DNA from: JAFKFJ01 sp963786445
GTDB lineage: Bacteria; Pseudomonadota; Alphaproteobacteria; Acetobacterales; Acetobacteraceae
DNA length: 64,000 nt
Direction of reading: 5' to 3'
NCBI GenBank assembly: GCA_963786445.1
Contig: CAWAZU010000026.1
Location: forward strand, 320,545 to 384,544
This document shows positions 1 through 8,273 of the stretch, piece by piece. Below the pieces are notes generated by a model that saw only the letters and a list, made by a program, of their open reading frames with translations, was not told where the DNA came from and ran no database searches. Made by a program: the position numbers and the translations under genes. Numbering within the stretch: the stretch's first letter is position 1; every line of letters starts with the position of its first letter.

Positions 1-1
1 C

Positions 2-695
2 ATGAGCCGCGAGGCGATTCTCGGCGCGATCCGCCGCGGGCTGCGGCGCGGGAAGCTGGCGGAGGACGAGGCGATGGCGCTGCGGGCGCGGCTGGCGGCG
101 CATCCGCGCCACCTGATCCCGGCGCGCAGCCGGCTGCCGCGTCCGCAACAGGTCGCCTTGTTCATCGCCAACCTCGAACGCGAATTCGCCACCGCCGCAC
201 GCGTGCCGTCGCCAGGAGGCGGTGCCCGGCGCGGTCGCCGACTACCTCGCCGCGCAGAACCTGCCGCCCGCCTTCGTCATGGCGCCGCACCCCGACCTGC
301 GGGCGCTGCCGTGGGCGGAGCGGCCGTTGCTGGCGTGGCGGGAGGGTCGCGCCGAGGCCGACGACGCCGTCAGCCTGCAGCACGGTTTTGCCGGCATCGC
401 CGAGACCGGCACGCTGCTGCTGCCGGGCGGCCCGGAGCGCCCGACCACGCTGAACCTGCTGTGCGAGACCGAAATCGTGGTGCTGCACGCGAGCCGCATC
501 GTCGGCGCCTACGAGGAGGCGTGGGATTTGTTGCGCGCCGAGCGGGTCCGCGACGGGTTGCTGCCGCGCAACGTCATGCTCGTCACCGGCCCGTCGCGCT
601 CGGCCGACATCGAGTCGGTGCTGGAACTCGGCGCGCACGGGCCGCGGCGGCTGCATGTCGTGCTGGTGGACGACGACCCGGCCGCGCTGCCCTGA
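2..695 (+). CDS. lutC: Lactate utilisation protein C (LUD domain), one frameshift
   Basis: LutC-type LUD-domain protein, the small subunit of the LutABC L-lactate oxidation system in the cytoplasm. The N-terminal part (MSREAILGAIRRGL) is in one frame. From about position 215 the rest continues in the next frame, with the family-typical segment GFAGIAETGTLLLPGG and a C-terminal VMLVTGPSRSADIE. Deleting one G near 215 joins them into about 230 residues, normal for LutC. The start ATG overlaps a TGA at 3-5, so an upstream gene, probably lutB, ends here just outside the window. The partner lutA-like gene lies 13 kb away at 14095. Function is assigned by family; the shift is probably a sequence error. 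Confidence 0.8.
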
Positions 696-698
696 CCG

Positions 699-1217
699 AT
701 GCCGCGCCGTGCGCTGACCGAGCAGGACCGCGCCGACTGGGCCCGCTTCGCCCACGGCATCGCCGCGCTGCCCGGCCATGATGGGCCCGACGCGCCCGCC
801 GAGACCATGCCGACCCCGCTCGCGATGCCGATGCCGATGCCGCCGCCGCCGCCGCTGCCGCGTCCGCCGGCGCCGCCGCTCGGGATCGGCGAGGCGCCTG
901 CGGGATTGGACGGCGGCACCTGGAACCGGTTTCGTTCGGGCCGCATCGCGCCGACGCGCACGCTCGACCTGCACGGCCGCACCACGCAGCGCGCCTTCCA
1001 TGCGCTGGACGCGTTCCTGCACGCCGCGCACGGCGACCGGGTGCGCTGCGTCGAAATCATCACCGGCCGCGGCTCCGGCGAGGCGGGCGGAGCAATCCGA
1101 CGGGAGTTTCCGATGTGGCTCAACCTGCCGGGGCTGCGCCCGCTGGTGCTTGCCGCCGCGCACCCGCACGCGGCGAACCAAGGCGCGGTGCGGCTGCTGC
1201 TGCGCCGGCCGCGGTGA
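699..1217 (+). CDS. Smr (MutS2 C-terminal-like) domain protein
   Basis: A 172-residue protein with a C-terminal Smr domain. The two landmark motifs are present: TLDLHGRT near residue 88 and ITGRGSGEAGGAIRREF near residue 120. Smr domains act as DNA or RNA nicking or binding modules; the precise role here is unknown. The N-terminal third contains an unusual linker of alternating Met-Pro and poly-Pro (residues about 36-62). It starts 3 bases after lutC and its stop overlaps the GTG start of the XRE gene (GTGA), so the three genes are probably co-transcribed. Confidence 0.8.
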   Translation: MPRRALTEQDRADWARFAHGIAALPGHDGPDAPAETMPTPLAMPMPMPPPPPLPRPPAPPLGIGEAPAGLDGGTWNRFRSGRIAPTRTLDLHGRTTQRAFHALDAFLHAAHGDRVRCVEIITGRGSGEAGGAIRREFPMWLNLPGLRPLVLAAAHPHAANQGAVRLLLRRPR

Positions 1218-1609
1218 CGCCGTTCGGGGCACGGCTGCGCGTGCTGCGCGCCGCCGACGCCATGACGCTGCGGGCGCTGGCGGCGCGGCTGGAGGTTTCG
1301 CCCGCCTATCTCTCGGCGCTGGAGCACGGCAAGCGCGGCGCACCGAGTGCCGGCCTGGTGCATCAGGTCTGCGAGGCGTTCGGGCTGATCTGGGACGAGG
1401 CGGAGGAACTGGCGCGGCTGGCCCGGCTGTCGCATCCACGCGTCACGGTCGATACCGCGGGGCTGACGCCGGAGCAGACCGCGCTTGCCAACCGCATCGC
1501 GCAGGACATCCGGCGCCTGCCGCCGGAGACCGTGGCGGCGCTGCTGGCGCTGCTGGACGCGACCGTGCTGCAGCCGCGACCGCGACGTTTCGCGGCGCGC
1601 GGACGATGA
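1214..1609 (+). CDS. XRE-family helix-turn-helix regulator
   Basis: A 131-residue protein with an N-terminal HTH of the Cro/CI type: MTLRALAARLEVSPAYLSAL followed by EHGKRGAPS, the usual pattern of helix 2, turn, recognition helix and a basic tail. The C-terminal half is acidic and helical, perhaps for dimerisation. I chose the GTG at 1214 because it overlaps the stop of the Smr gene as GTGA, a linkage seen at many gene junctions in this window. It could regulate the lut operon it follows, but no operator is visible. Confidence 0.75.
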   Translation: MTPFGARLRVLRAADAMTLRALAARLEVSPAYLSALEHGKRGAPSAGLVHQVCEAFGLIWDEAEELARLARLSHPRVTVDTAGLTPEQTALANRIAQDIRRLPPETVAALLALLDATVLQPRPRRFAARGR

Positions 1610-1620
1610 ACGCGGATGCG

Positions 1621-2232
1621 CTAGATGAGCACGCCGTGCTGGCGCAAAAATCCCAGTAACGGCAGCAGCGGCAGGCCGAGGATGGCGGCGTGCTCGCCCG
1701 CGATCGCATCGAACAATTGCACGCCGAGCCCCTCCAGCCGGTACGCGCCGACGGTTGCCGTCAGGATGTCGCCTTCCGCCGCCAGATAGGCGTCGAGGAA
1801 CGCGTCGCCAAAATTCCGCATGGTCAGGCGCGGCCGTGCGACGTGGTGCCAGACGTGCCGGCCACCGCGCACGCATTGCACCGCGGTGACAAGTTCATGC
1901 GTCCGGCCGCGCAACGCGCACAGATGCCGCCGCGCTTCGGCGAGGTCGGGCGGCTTGTCGAACCAGCGGTCGCCGCAGACGAGCAGCTGGTCGCAGCCGA
2001 TCACCAGCGCCTCGGGATCGCGATGCGCGACGCGCTCGGCCTTCATCGCCGCCAGCATCAGCGCGGTGTCGTCCGCCGAGGCACCATCGGCGCGCGCGCT
2101 CTGCTTGGCCGCCGCCTCATCGACCGCGGCCACCTGCACAGCAAACGAAAGTCCGGCGCGTTCCAGCACGATGCGGCGGCTGACCGAGGCGCTGGCAAGC
2201 ACGAGGTGCGGCGTGTCGGCCTGCAAGTTCAC
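1621..2232 (-). CDS. maf: Maf-family nucleotide pyrophosphatase
   Basis: About 203 residues. The N-terminal signature LVLASASVSRRIVLERAGL fits the Maf S-x-S-x-x-R motif, and IGCDQLL supplies the catalytic acid. Maf/YhdE proteins hydrolyse non-canonical nucleoside triphosphates and are linked to control of division. The GTG start at 2232 overlaps the TGA of ppsR (GTGA), so it is translated with ppsR. The ppsR-maf order next to hemE is the arrangement found at alphaproteobacterial origins. In many relatives aroE and coaE follow maf; here the next gene is on the opposite strand, so the cluster is cut short. Confidence 0.9.
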   Translation of the reverse strand: MNLQADTPHLVLASASVSRRIVLERAGLSFAVQVAAVDEAAAKQSARADGASADDTALMLAAMKAERVAHRDPEALVIGCDQLLVCGDRWFDKPPDLAEARRHLCALRGRTHELVTAVQCVRGGRHVWHHVARPRLTMRNFGDAFLDAYLAAEGDILTATVGAYRLEGLGVQLFDAIAGEHAAILGLPLLPLLGFLRQHGVLI

Positions 2233-3086
2233 TGCGCCGCCGCCGCGGCCTTGCGCCGGCGGGTGTGCCAGGCTTCCATCAGTTGCAGCACGGTCGCCGC
2301 GGTTTCCTCGATCGAACGGCGGGTCACGTCGATCACCGGCCAGCCGTGGCGCGCGCACAGCCGCCGCGCCCACAGCAGTTCCGCTTTCACCGTCTCCAGA
2401 TCGACGTATTCGCCGCTGTCGTGGCGCATCGATCCCTCGGCACCGCTGATCAGGCGCAGGCGATGGCGGCGGATCTCGATCAGGGCTTGGGCATCCAGCG
2501 TCAGCCCGATCACCGGGCACAGCACCGCATCGAGCGCCGCCGGCTGCGGCAGGCTGGGCACCAGCGGAATGTTCGCCGCCTTGACGCCGCGATTGGCGAG
2601 ATAGAAGCTGGTCGGCGTCTTTGACGAGCGCGATACGCCGACCAGCACCACGTCGGCCTCGGCGATGCCCGCCTGCTGCTGCCCGTCGTCATGGGCGAGC
2701 ACGAAATGCATGGCGTCGATGCGGCGGAAATAGTCGGCGTCCAGCACGTATTGCCGGCCCGGCCGCGACATCGCCGTCTCGCCGAACTGTTCCTGCAGCA
2801 TCGCCAGCACCGGGTCGAGCACATGCACCACCGGCAGGCCGAGCCGATGGCACGCGGTTTCCAGCTCGGCCCGCAGCCCTTTCTCGACCAGGGTGGACAG
2901 CACCGGGCCGGCCTCCGCCTCGATGCCCTCCAGCACCCGATGCAACTGGAAACGGGTGCGGATCAGGCTCCAGCGGTGCTGCACGATCTGCGCGTGCTCG
3001 AACTGCGCCACCGTCGCCCGCGCGATCGAGTTCAGCGTCTCGCCGGTCGCATCGGAGACCAGGTGCAGGTTGATCCGGTTCGGCAT
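2229..3086 (-). CDS. ppsR: Pyruvate, phosphate dikinase regulatory protein family (DUF299)
   Basis: A 285-residue protein starting MPNRINLHLVSDATGETLN, typical of the DUF299/PPSR family of bifunctional kinase/pyrophosphorylases. These control PEP synthase or PPDK by reversible Thr phosphorylation. The P-loop-like motif GVSRSSKTPTSFYLANRG lies at about residues 150-167. The Rickettsia homologue is RP001, the marker gene that with hemE brackets the Caulobacter and Rickettsia origin. It is divergent from hemE across a 313-bp gap and overlaps maf by 4 bases. The target enzyme is not in this window. Confidence 0.9.
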   Translation of the reverse strand: MPNRINLHLVSDATGETLNSIARATVAQFEHAQIVQHRWSLIRTRFQLHRVLEGIEAEAGPVLSTLVEKGLRAELETACHRLGLPVVHVLDPVLAMLQEQFGETAMSRPGRQYVLDADYFRRIDAMHFVLAHDDGQQQAGIAEADVVLVGVSRSSKTPTSFYLANRGVKAANIPLVPSLPQPAALDAVLCPVIGLTLDAQALIEIRRHRLRLISGAEGSMRHDSGEYVDLETVKAELLWARRLCARHGWPVIDVTRRSIEETAATVLQLMEAWHTRRRKAAAAAQ

Positions 3087-3399
3087 GCCGGGCTGAGGAT
3101 AACGGGGATAACGGGGATCGCCAGCCCCATCGGCGGCGTTTCCGCCGGTGAACGGGGATTGACGGGCCGGTCCGCGGCCCGGTGCCCAAAACGCCCGAGG
3201 TCGCCCGCAGAACGGGGACGGCTCGGCGATTCCCGCTTCAGACAGGCACCGGCCGTTGCCCTCACCTGTGGACAGCTTGGCGGATGATCCAGGGCGGATC
3301 GGGGTACCCGGATTTCCACAGCCCCATCATCTGCTTCAACCAGATTCTTTTTTGTCTTTTCTGGTAGGAAGCGGGGCGACGAGGAAGCAGGATCGGGAC
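3087..3399. other. oriC: Candidate chromosomal replication origin (oriC) between ppsR and hemE
   Basis: This gap sits between divergent ppsR and hemE, the position of the Caulobacter origin. I see four DnaA-box-like 9-mers against TTATCCACA: 3094-3102 (minus, 8/9), 3103-3111 (minus, 7/9), 3267-3275 (minus, 7/9) and 3312-3320 (plus, 7/9). The first two are in tandem. The element AACGGGGA recurs near 3101, 3111, 3150 and 3211. A pyrimidine-rich, AT-rich tract at about 3344-3363 stands out in this GC-rich DNA and could be the unwinding element; it would also serve as part of the hemE promoter. No clear CtrA site (TTAA-N7-TTAA) is visible. Position is strong evidence; the boxes are degenerate. 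Confidence 0.6.
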
Positions 3400-4424
3400 A
3401 TGACGAAGCGGCTGTTGCGGGCGCTGGCGGGCGAGGCGGTGTGGCCGCCGCCCGTCTGGCTGATGCGCCAGGCGGGCCGCTACCTGCCGGAATACCGCGA
3501 GCTGCGGGCACAGGCAGCGGATTTCGTGGCGCTCTGCACCACGCCGGCACTGGCCACGGAGGTGACGCTGCAGCCGCTGCGCCGCTTCGGCATGGATGCC
3601 GCCATCCTGTTCAGCGATATTCTGATGGTTCCCTGGGCGCTGGGGCAGGGATTGCGCTTCGCCGAGGGCGAGGGGCCGCTGCTGCCGCCGCTGCGCGACG
3701 AGGCGGCGCTGCTTGCGCTCGACCTGGACCGCCTGCCGGGGGCGCTGGCGCCGGTGCTGGAGACGGTCGCGGCGGGTCCGGGCCGAGGTCGGCGAATGCC
3801 ACGCTGATCGGCTTTGCCGGCGCGCCGTTCACGGTCGCCTGCTACATGGTCGAGGGTCGCGGCGAGAGGGATTTTCCGGCTGCCCGCACGCTCGCATGGC
3901 GCGACCCCGGCCTGTTCGGGCGGCTGATGGCACTGCTGACCGAGGCAACGATCCGTTCGCTCACGTTGCAGATCGATGCCGGCGCGGAGGCAGTGATGCT
4001 GTTCGACAGCTGGGCCGGCCTGCTGGCGCCGAGCCAGTTTCGCGCCCACGTCCTGGCGCCGGCCGCCCGCATCGTCGCGGCGCTGCGCCGGCGCCACCCG
4101 GACGTGCCGGTGATCGGGTTTCCCCGCATGGCTGGGCTGCTGCTCGGCGAGTACGCCGCGGCGACGCGGGTGCAGGGGCTGGGCATCGACACCGCCGGCG
4201 ACCTGGAGGCCGCCGCGGCATTGGTGCCGTCTGAGATGGCGTTGCAGGGCAATCTCGACCCGCTGGCGCTGGCGGTGGGCGGGACCGCGATGGCGCAGGA
4301 GACCCAGGCGATCCTGGAGGCGATGCGCGGGCGGCCGTTCGTGTTCAATCTCGGCCACGGCATCGTGCCTGCGACCCCGCCCGCCCATGTCGCCGAGCTG
4401 GTGCGGCTGGTCCAGGCGGCTTGA
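3400..4424 (+). CDS. hemE: Uroporphyrinogen decarboxylase, frameshifted in this sequence
   Basis: HemE removes four carboxyl groups from uroporphyrinogen III to give coproporphyrinogen III. The N-terminus MTKRLLRALAGE and the family motif VWLMRQAGRYLPEYRE are in the first frame. LIGFAGAPFTVACYMVEG and the C-terminal FNLGHGIVPATPP are in another. Removing one extra G near 3775 and one near 3794 gives an uninterrupted protein of 340 residues, the normal HemE length; the span is 3n+2, which agrees. A purine-rich Shine-Dalgarno (gaggaag) precedes the ATG at 3400. It heads the haem gene run. Because the enzyme is needed for haem, error is likelier than loss. Confidence 0.85.
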
Positions 4425-4455
4425 CCTTGGCCCCGCCCTGGCCACCTTGGCCGCC

Positions 4456-5529
4456 ATGACACGTCGTCGCACCGCCATCGTGCTGTTCAATCTCGGCGGT
4501 CCGGACCGGCTGGAGTCGGTGCGGCCGTTCCTGGTCAACCTGTTTACCGATCCGGCCATCCTGCGCGTGCCGCCGTTCATCCGGCCGTTCCTGGCGCGCC
4601 GCATCGCGCACGCCCGCGTCGCGCCGGCAACCGAGAACTACAAGCTGCTCGGGGGCGGCTCGCCGCTGCTGGGGCTGACCGAGCAGCAGGCACGAGCACT
4701 GGAAGCGGCGTTGCCGGAACGCGAGGCGCGCTGCTTCATCGCCATGCGCTACTGGCACCCGTTCAGCCTGGAAGCGGCGCGCGCGGTGAAGACATGGGAC
4801 CCGGACGAGGTCGTGCTGCTGCCGCTGTATCCGCAGTTCTCCACGACCACGACCGGCAGCAGCCTGATCGCGTGGCGGGACGCCGCGGTGCGGGTCGGGC
4901 TGGTCAAGCCGGTGACCACGATCTGCTGCTATCCCGATGATCACGACTTCGTCGCTGCCACCGCGGCGATCGTGCGCCTTCACTACGAGCAGGCCCGCGC
5001 GGCGCTCGCGCCCGAACAGCCGTTGCGTGTCTTGTTCTCGGCGCACGGATTGCCCGAAGTGATCGTGCAAGCGGGCGATCCCTACCAGGACCAGATCGAG
5101 CGCACGGTCGCTGCGGTGGTGGCGGACCTTGATCTGCCGGGCCTGGATCACGTGGTCTGCTACCAGTCGCGCGCGACGCCGCAGCAATGGATCACGCCAT
5201 CGACGGACAGCGAAATCGAACGCGCGGCGAGGGATGGCGCTGCCGTGCTGGTGGTGCCGATCGCCTTCGTCTCGGAGCACACCGAGACGCTGGTGGAACT
5301 CGACGTGGACTATCGCCGGCTGGCCGAGCGCGTGGGTGTGCCCGGCTATGTCCGCGTGCCGACGCAGAACACGGATGCGGCTTTCATTGCCGCACTTGCC
5401 GGGCTGGTGCGCCGGGCGCTGGCGAGCGGCCCTGGCCTGCATTGCCTCGGCGGCGGCGGCATCTGCGCGGCGTCGCACCGCGACTGTCCCCACCGGCGCG
5501 CCGGCCGAGTCACGGCAGCGGCGGCATGA
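4456..5529 (+). CDS. hemH: Ferrochelatase
   Basis: HemH inserts Fe2+ into protoporphyrin IX, the last step of protohaem synthesis. The 357-residue protein carries AIVLFNLGGPD at the N-terminus, LLPLYPQFSTTTTGSSL, the catalytic-His motif VLFSAHGLPE and SEHTETLVELDVDY, all diagnostic. The ATG at 4456 was chosen because the family begins directly with TAIVLFNLGG; an upstream in-frame ATG lies inside hemE. A Cys-rich tail (CLGGGGICAASHRDC) may be an Fe-S or metal site, as in some bacterial ferrochelatases. Its stop overlaps the next start as ATGA. Confidence 0.95.
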   Translation: MTRRRTAIVLFNLGGPDRLESVRPFLVNLFTDPAILRVPPFIRPFLARRIAHARVAPATENYKLLGGGSPLLGLTEQQARALEAALPEREARCFIAMRYWHPFSLEAARAVKTWDPDEVVLLPLYPQFSTTTTGSSLIAWRDAAVRVGLVKPVTTICCYPDDHDFVAATAAIVRLHYEQARAALAPEQPLRVLFSAHGLPEVIVQAGDPYQDQIERTVAAVVADLDLPGLDHVVCYQSRATPQQWITPSTDSEIERAARDGAAVLVVPIAFVSEHTETLVELDVDYRRLAERVGVPGYVRVPTQNTDAAFIAALAGLVRRALASGPGLHCLGGGGICAASHRDCPHRRAGRVTAAAA

Positions 5530-6224
5530 CCCCGCAGGCACTGATGGCGCGGCGGCAGGCACCGCTGCGGCTGGTCATCTTCGATTGCGACGGTGTGCTG
5601 GTGGACAGCGAGCCGGTCTCCAACCGCATCCTTGCCAACGACCTGAGCGCGCGGGGCTGGCTGATGACGACGGCGGACGCCACCCGCTTGTTCGTCGGCA
5701 CCTCCCTTGCCGACATGGTGCCGGCGGTCGAGGCGCGGATCGGCACGAAACTGCCGTCGGACTGGCAGGCGGACCTGCAGGCGCTCATCGTCACCGCACT
5801 CGCCGGGGAAGCGGTCGCCATTCCCGACGCGGTCGAGGCGCTGCGTGCGGTCGATGCGATGGGGATGGCCTGGCGCGTCGCCTCGAACTCCTCGCACGAG
5901 GAGATGGCGGCGAAATTCCGCCGGCTCGGCATCGACCTGCTGGTCGCGGGCCGGGTGTTCAGTTTCACCGACGTGAAGCGGGGCAAGCCGGCGCCGGACC
6001 TGTTTCTCGCCGCGGCGGCCTCCGCCGGCGCAGCCCCCGCCGAGTGCGTGGTGATCGAGGACACCGTGACCGGCGTGCAGGCCGCCGTTGCCGCCGGCAT
6101 GGACTGCCTCGGCTTCGCACCGCACGGCGACGGCGCGGCCCTGCGCGCGGCCGGCGCGGTGCCGTTCCGTGCCATGCGGGAGCTGCCGGCGCTGCTGCGC
6201 GCGGCATGGCGGCGCGCGGCATGA
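5526..6224 (+). CDS. HAD-superfamily hydrolase (beta-phosphoglucomutase/phosphatase type)
   Basis: A 232-residue HAD protein. Motif I is FDCDGVLVDSE near residue 18, motif II is the Ser in VASNSS, the motif III Lys is in KRGKPAPDLFL, and motif IV is VVIEDTVTGVQAA. The helical cap after motif I is of the C1 beta-phosphoglucomutase type. The substrate cannot be read from sequence; sugar phosphates or phosphoglycolate are usual for this group. Both ends overlap its neighbours by ATGA, so it is translationally coupled between hemH and hemJ, which may be a housekeeping or merely positional link. Confidence 0.85.
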   Translation: MTPQALMARRQAPLRLVIFDCDGVLVDSEPVSNRILANDLSARGWLMTTADATRLFVGTSLADMVPAVEARIGTKLPSDWQADLQALIVTALAGEAVAIPDAVEALRAVDAMGMAWRVASNSSHEEMAAKFRRLGIDLLVAGRVFSFTDVKRGKPAPDLFLAAAASAGAAPAECVVIEDTVTGVQAAVAAGMDCLGFAPHGDGAALRAAGAVPFRAMRELPALLRAAWRRAA

Positions 6225-6673
6225 CCGTCGCCGCGCTGGCGCCGCTCTATCTCTGGCTGAAGGCCGGCCATGTCGTCAGCATGGTCGCCTGGATGGCGGG
6301 CATGTTCTATCTGCCGCGGCTGTTCGTCTATCACTGCGAGGCACCGCGCGGGTCGGCCGAGAGCGAGCGGTTCAAGGTGATGGAACGCCGCCTGCTCAAG
6401 CAGATCATCAACCCGGCGATGCTGGCGACGTTCGGGTTCGGCATCCTGCTGGTGCTGACGCCGGGCGTGGTCGACTGGGCGGCCGGGTGGTGGCACGTCA
6501 AGCTCGCCGCCATCGTCCTGATGACGGCGGTGCATGGCATGCTGGCGCGCAGCCGGCGCGACTTCCTGCACGACCGCAACGCCAAGCCGGCCCGCTACTT
6601 CCGCATCATCAACGAAGTGCCGACGCTGCTGCTCGTGGTGATCGTGGTCATGGTGATCGTGAAACCGTTCTGA
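6221..6673 (+). CDS. hemJ: Protoporphyrinogen IX oxidase HemJ
   Basis: A 150-residue integral membrane protein of the HemJ (UPF0093) family. It oxidises protoporphyrinogen IX to protoporphyrin IX in bacteria lacking HemY/HemG. About four hydrophobic segments are visible, the first being LYLWLKAGHVVSMVAWMAGM with the conserved His, followed by FYLPRLFVYH. The ATG overlaps the HAD stop. With hemE and hemH this supplies three of the last four steps of haem synthesis; hemF or hemN is not in the window. Confidence 0.93.
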   Translation: MTVAALAPLYLWLKAGHVVSMVAWMAGMFYLPRLFVYHCEAPRGSAESERFKVMERRLLKQIINPAMLATFGFGILLVLTPGVVDWAAGWWHVKLAAIVLMTAVHGMLARSRRDFLHDRNAKPARYFRIINEVPTLLLVVIVVMVIVKPF

Positions 6674-6983
6674 GCCGGGTGGTCACCTTGAACACCTCTT
6701 GAACCCGGCGGTCCGCTTGCTACCTCTTGCTTGACGCCGCGCGGCCGTCTGGCTAGCGTGGCGTTGGGACACTGGTGGCCTGTCCGGCCATCCCTTCGTC
6801 GTGTTCCGTTCTGTTCCCAATCCTGTCGGGACAGTGCCGGCGCCGCCCGCGGTGCTATTCGCGAGGCAGCCGGCCGCCGAGCATCAGGGCAGATGGGCTT
6901 GCGATCCAGGCGAGCCGCCAGATGCCCGATCGGCGTTCCGGTTACGTTCTCGACCACCACCCCCTCCCCCGAGGCGTTTCCCA
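6674..6983 (+). promoter_or_regulatory. rho leader region with a candidate promoter
   Basis: A 310-base gap before rho with no convincing gene. A promoter-like pair lies at 6731-6736 (TTGACG) and 6754-6759 (TAGCGT) with a 17-base spacer. That would give a rho leader of roughly 215 bases. A long leader fits known Rho autoregulation, in which Rho terminates within its own leader, but that is inference. The -10 match is weak. Confidence 0.4.
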
Positions 6984-8259
6984 ATGCACCTCGCCGAACT
7001 CAAGGCAAAATCCCCGGCGGACCTGCTCAGCTTCGCCGAATCGCTACAGATCGAGAACGCATCGTCGCTGCGCAAGCAGGACATGATGTTCGCGATCCTG
7101 AAGAACCTCGCCGAGAACGAGCAGGCGATCAACGGCGAAGGCACGCTGGAAATCCTGCCCGACGGTTTTGGCTTTTTGCGCAGCGCCGAGAGCAATTTCC
7201 TGCCCGGCCCCGACGACATCTATGTCTCGCCCTCGCAGGTGCGGCGCTTCGGCCTGCGCACCGGCGACAGCGTCGAGGGGCAGATCCGCGCGCCGAAAGA
7301 GGGCGAGCGGTATTTCGCGCTGCTCAAGGTCAACACGATCAACTTCGAGCCGCCGGAGGCGGTGCGCCACCGCATCAACTTCGACAACCTGACGCCGCTC
7401 TATCCCGACCGGCGGCTGAAGATGGAAGTGGAGAACTTCCAGTCGGTGGCGAAGGGGCCGAACAAGGACCTGACGCCGCGGGTGATCGACCTGATCGCGC
7501 CGATCGGCAAGGGCCAGCGTGCATTGATCGTGGCGCCGCCGCGCACCGGCAAGACGGTGATGCTGCAGAACATCGCCACCGCCATCGCCAACAACCATCC
7601 CGACGTGTTCCTGATCGTGCTGCTGATCGACGAGCGGCCGGAGGAAGTCACCGACATGGCGCGCACGGTGAAGGGCGAGGTGATCGCCTCGACCTTCGAC
7701 GAGCCGGCGACGCGGCACGTGCAGGTGACCGAGATGGTGCTGGAGAAGGCCAAGCGCCTGGTCGAGCACAAGCGCGACGTGGTGATCCTGCTCGACAGCA
7801 TCACGCGGCTGGCGCGCGCCTACAACACGGTGGTGCCGAGCGTCGGGAAAGGTGCTGACCGGCGGCGTCGATGCCAACGCGCTGCAGCGGCCGAAGCGTT
7901 TCTTCGGCGCGGCGCGCAACATCGAGGAAGGCGGGTCGCTGACCATCATCGCGACCGCGCTGATCGACACCGGCAGCCGCATGGACGAAGTGATCTTCGA
8001 GGAATTCAAGGGCACCGGCAATTCCGAGATCATCCTCGACCGCAAGCTCTCCGACAAGCGCACCTTCCCGGCGATCGACATCACCAAGTCGGGCACGCGC
8101 AAGGAAGAGCTGCTGGTCGATCGCGGCACGCTGTCGAAGATGTGGGTGCTGCGCCGCATCCTGAACCCGATGGGCACGATGGACGCGATGGATTTTCTGC
8201 TGGACAAGCTGAAATACAGCAAGACCAACCAGGATTTCTTCGACGCGATGAATACCTGA
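6984..8259 (+). CDS. rho: Transcription termination factor Rho, one frameshift
   Basis: Rho is a hexameric RNA-dependent ATPase that ends transcription. It shows the N-terminal RNA-binding region (GEGTLEILPDGFGFLRS), the Walker A segment APPRTGKTVMLQNIA, the Walker B VVILLDSITRLARAYNT, and the Q/R-loop region LTGGVDANALQRPKRFFGAA. At 7851 one extra G splits it: SVGK continues in the next frame with VLTGGVDA. Without it the protein is 424 residues, the usual length. Rho is essential in most alphaproteobacteria, so this is almost certainly a sequence error. It ends at a hairpin shared with the convergent methyltransferase. Confidence 0.92.
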
Positions 8260-8273
8260 GCGCGCTGCTCAGG
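8255..8273. terminator. Bidirectional hairpin between rho and methyltransferase
   Basis: Perfect 7-bp inverted repeat (CCTGAGC 8255-8261, GCTCAGG 8267-8273) with a 5-base loop. It includes the stop codons of both convergent genes. There is no T-run on either side, so it is a weak or Rho-assisted terminator. Confidence 0.4.

Noticed and set aside
834..870. Tandem repeat of ATGCCG/CCGCCG in the Smr gene as a microsatellite or regulatory repeat
   Set aside because: It is in frame and encodes a Met/Pro-rich linker between coding segments, so it is part of the protein.
7840..7860. Programmed frameshift in rho
   Set aside because: No slippery heptamer or downstream pseudoknot is evident, and the same type of single-base insertion occurs in ten other unrelated genes.
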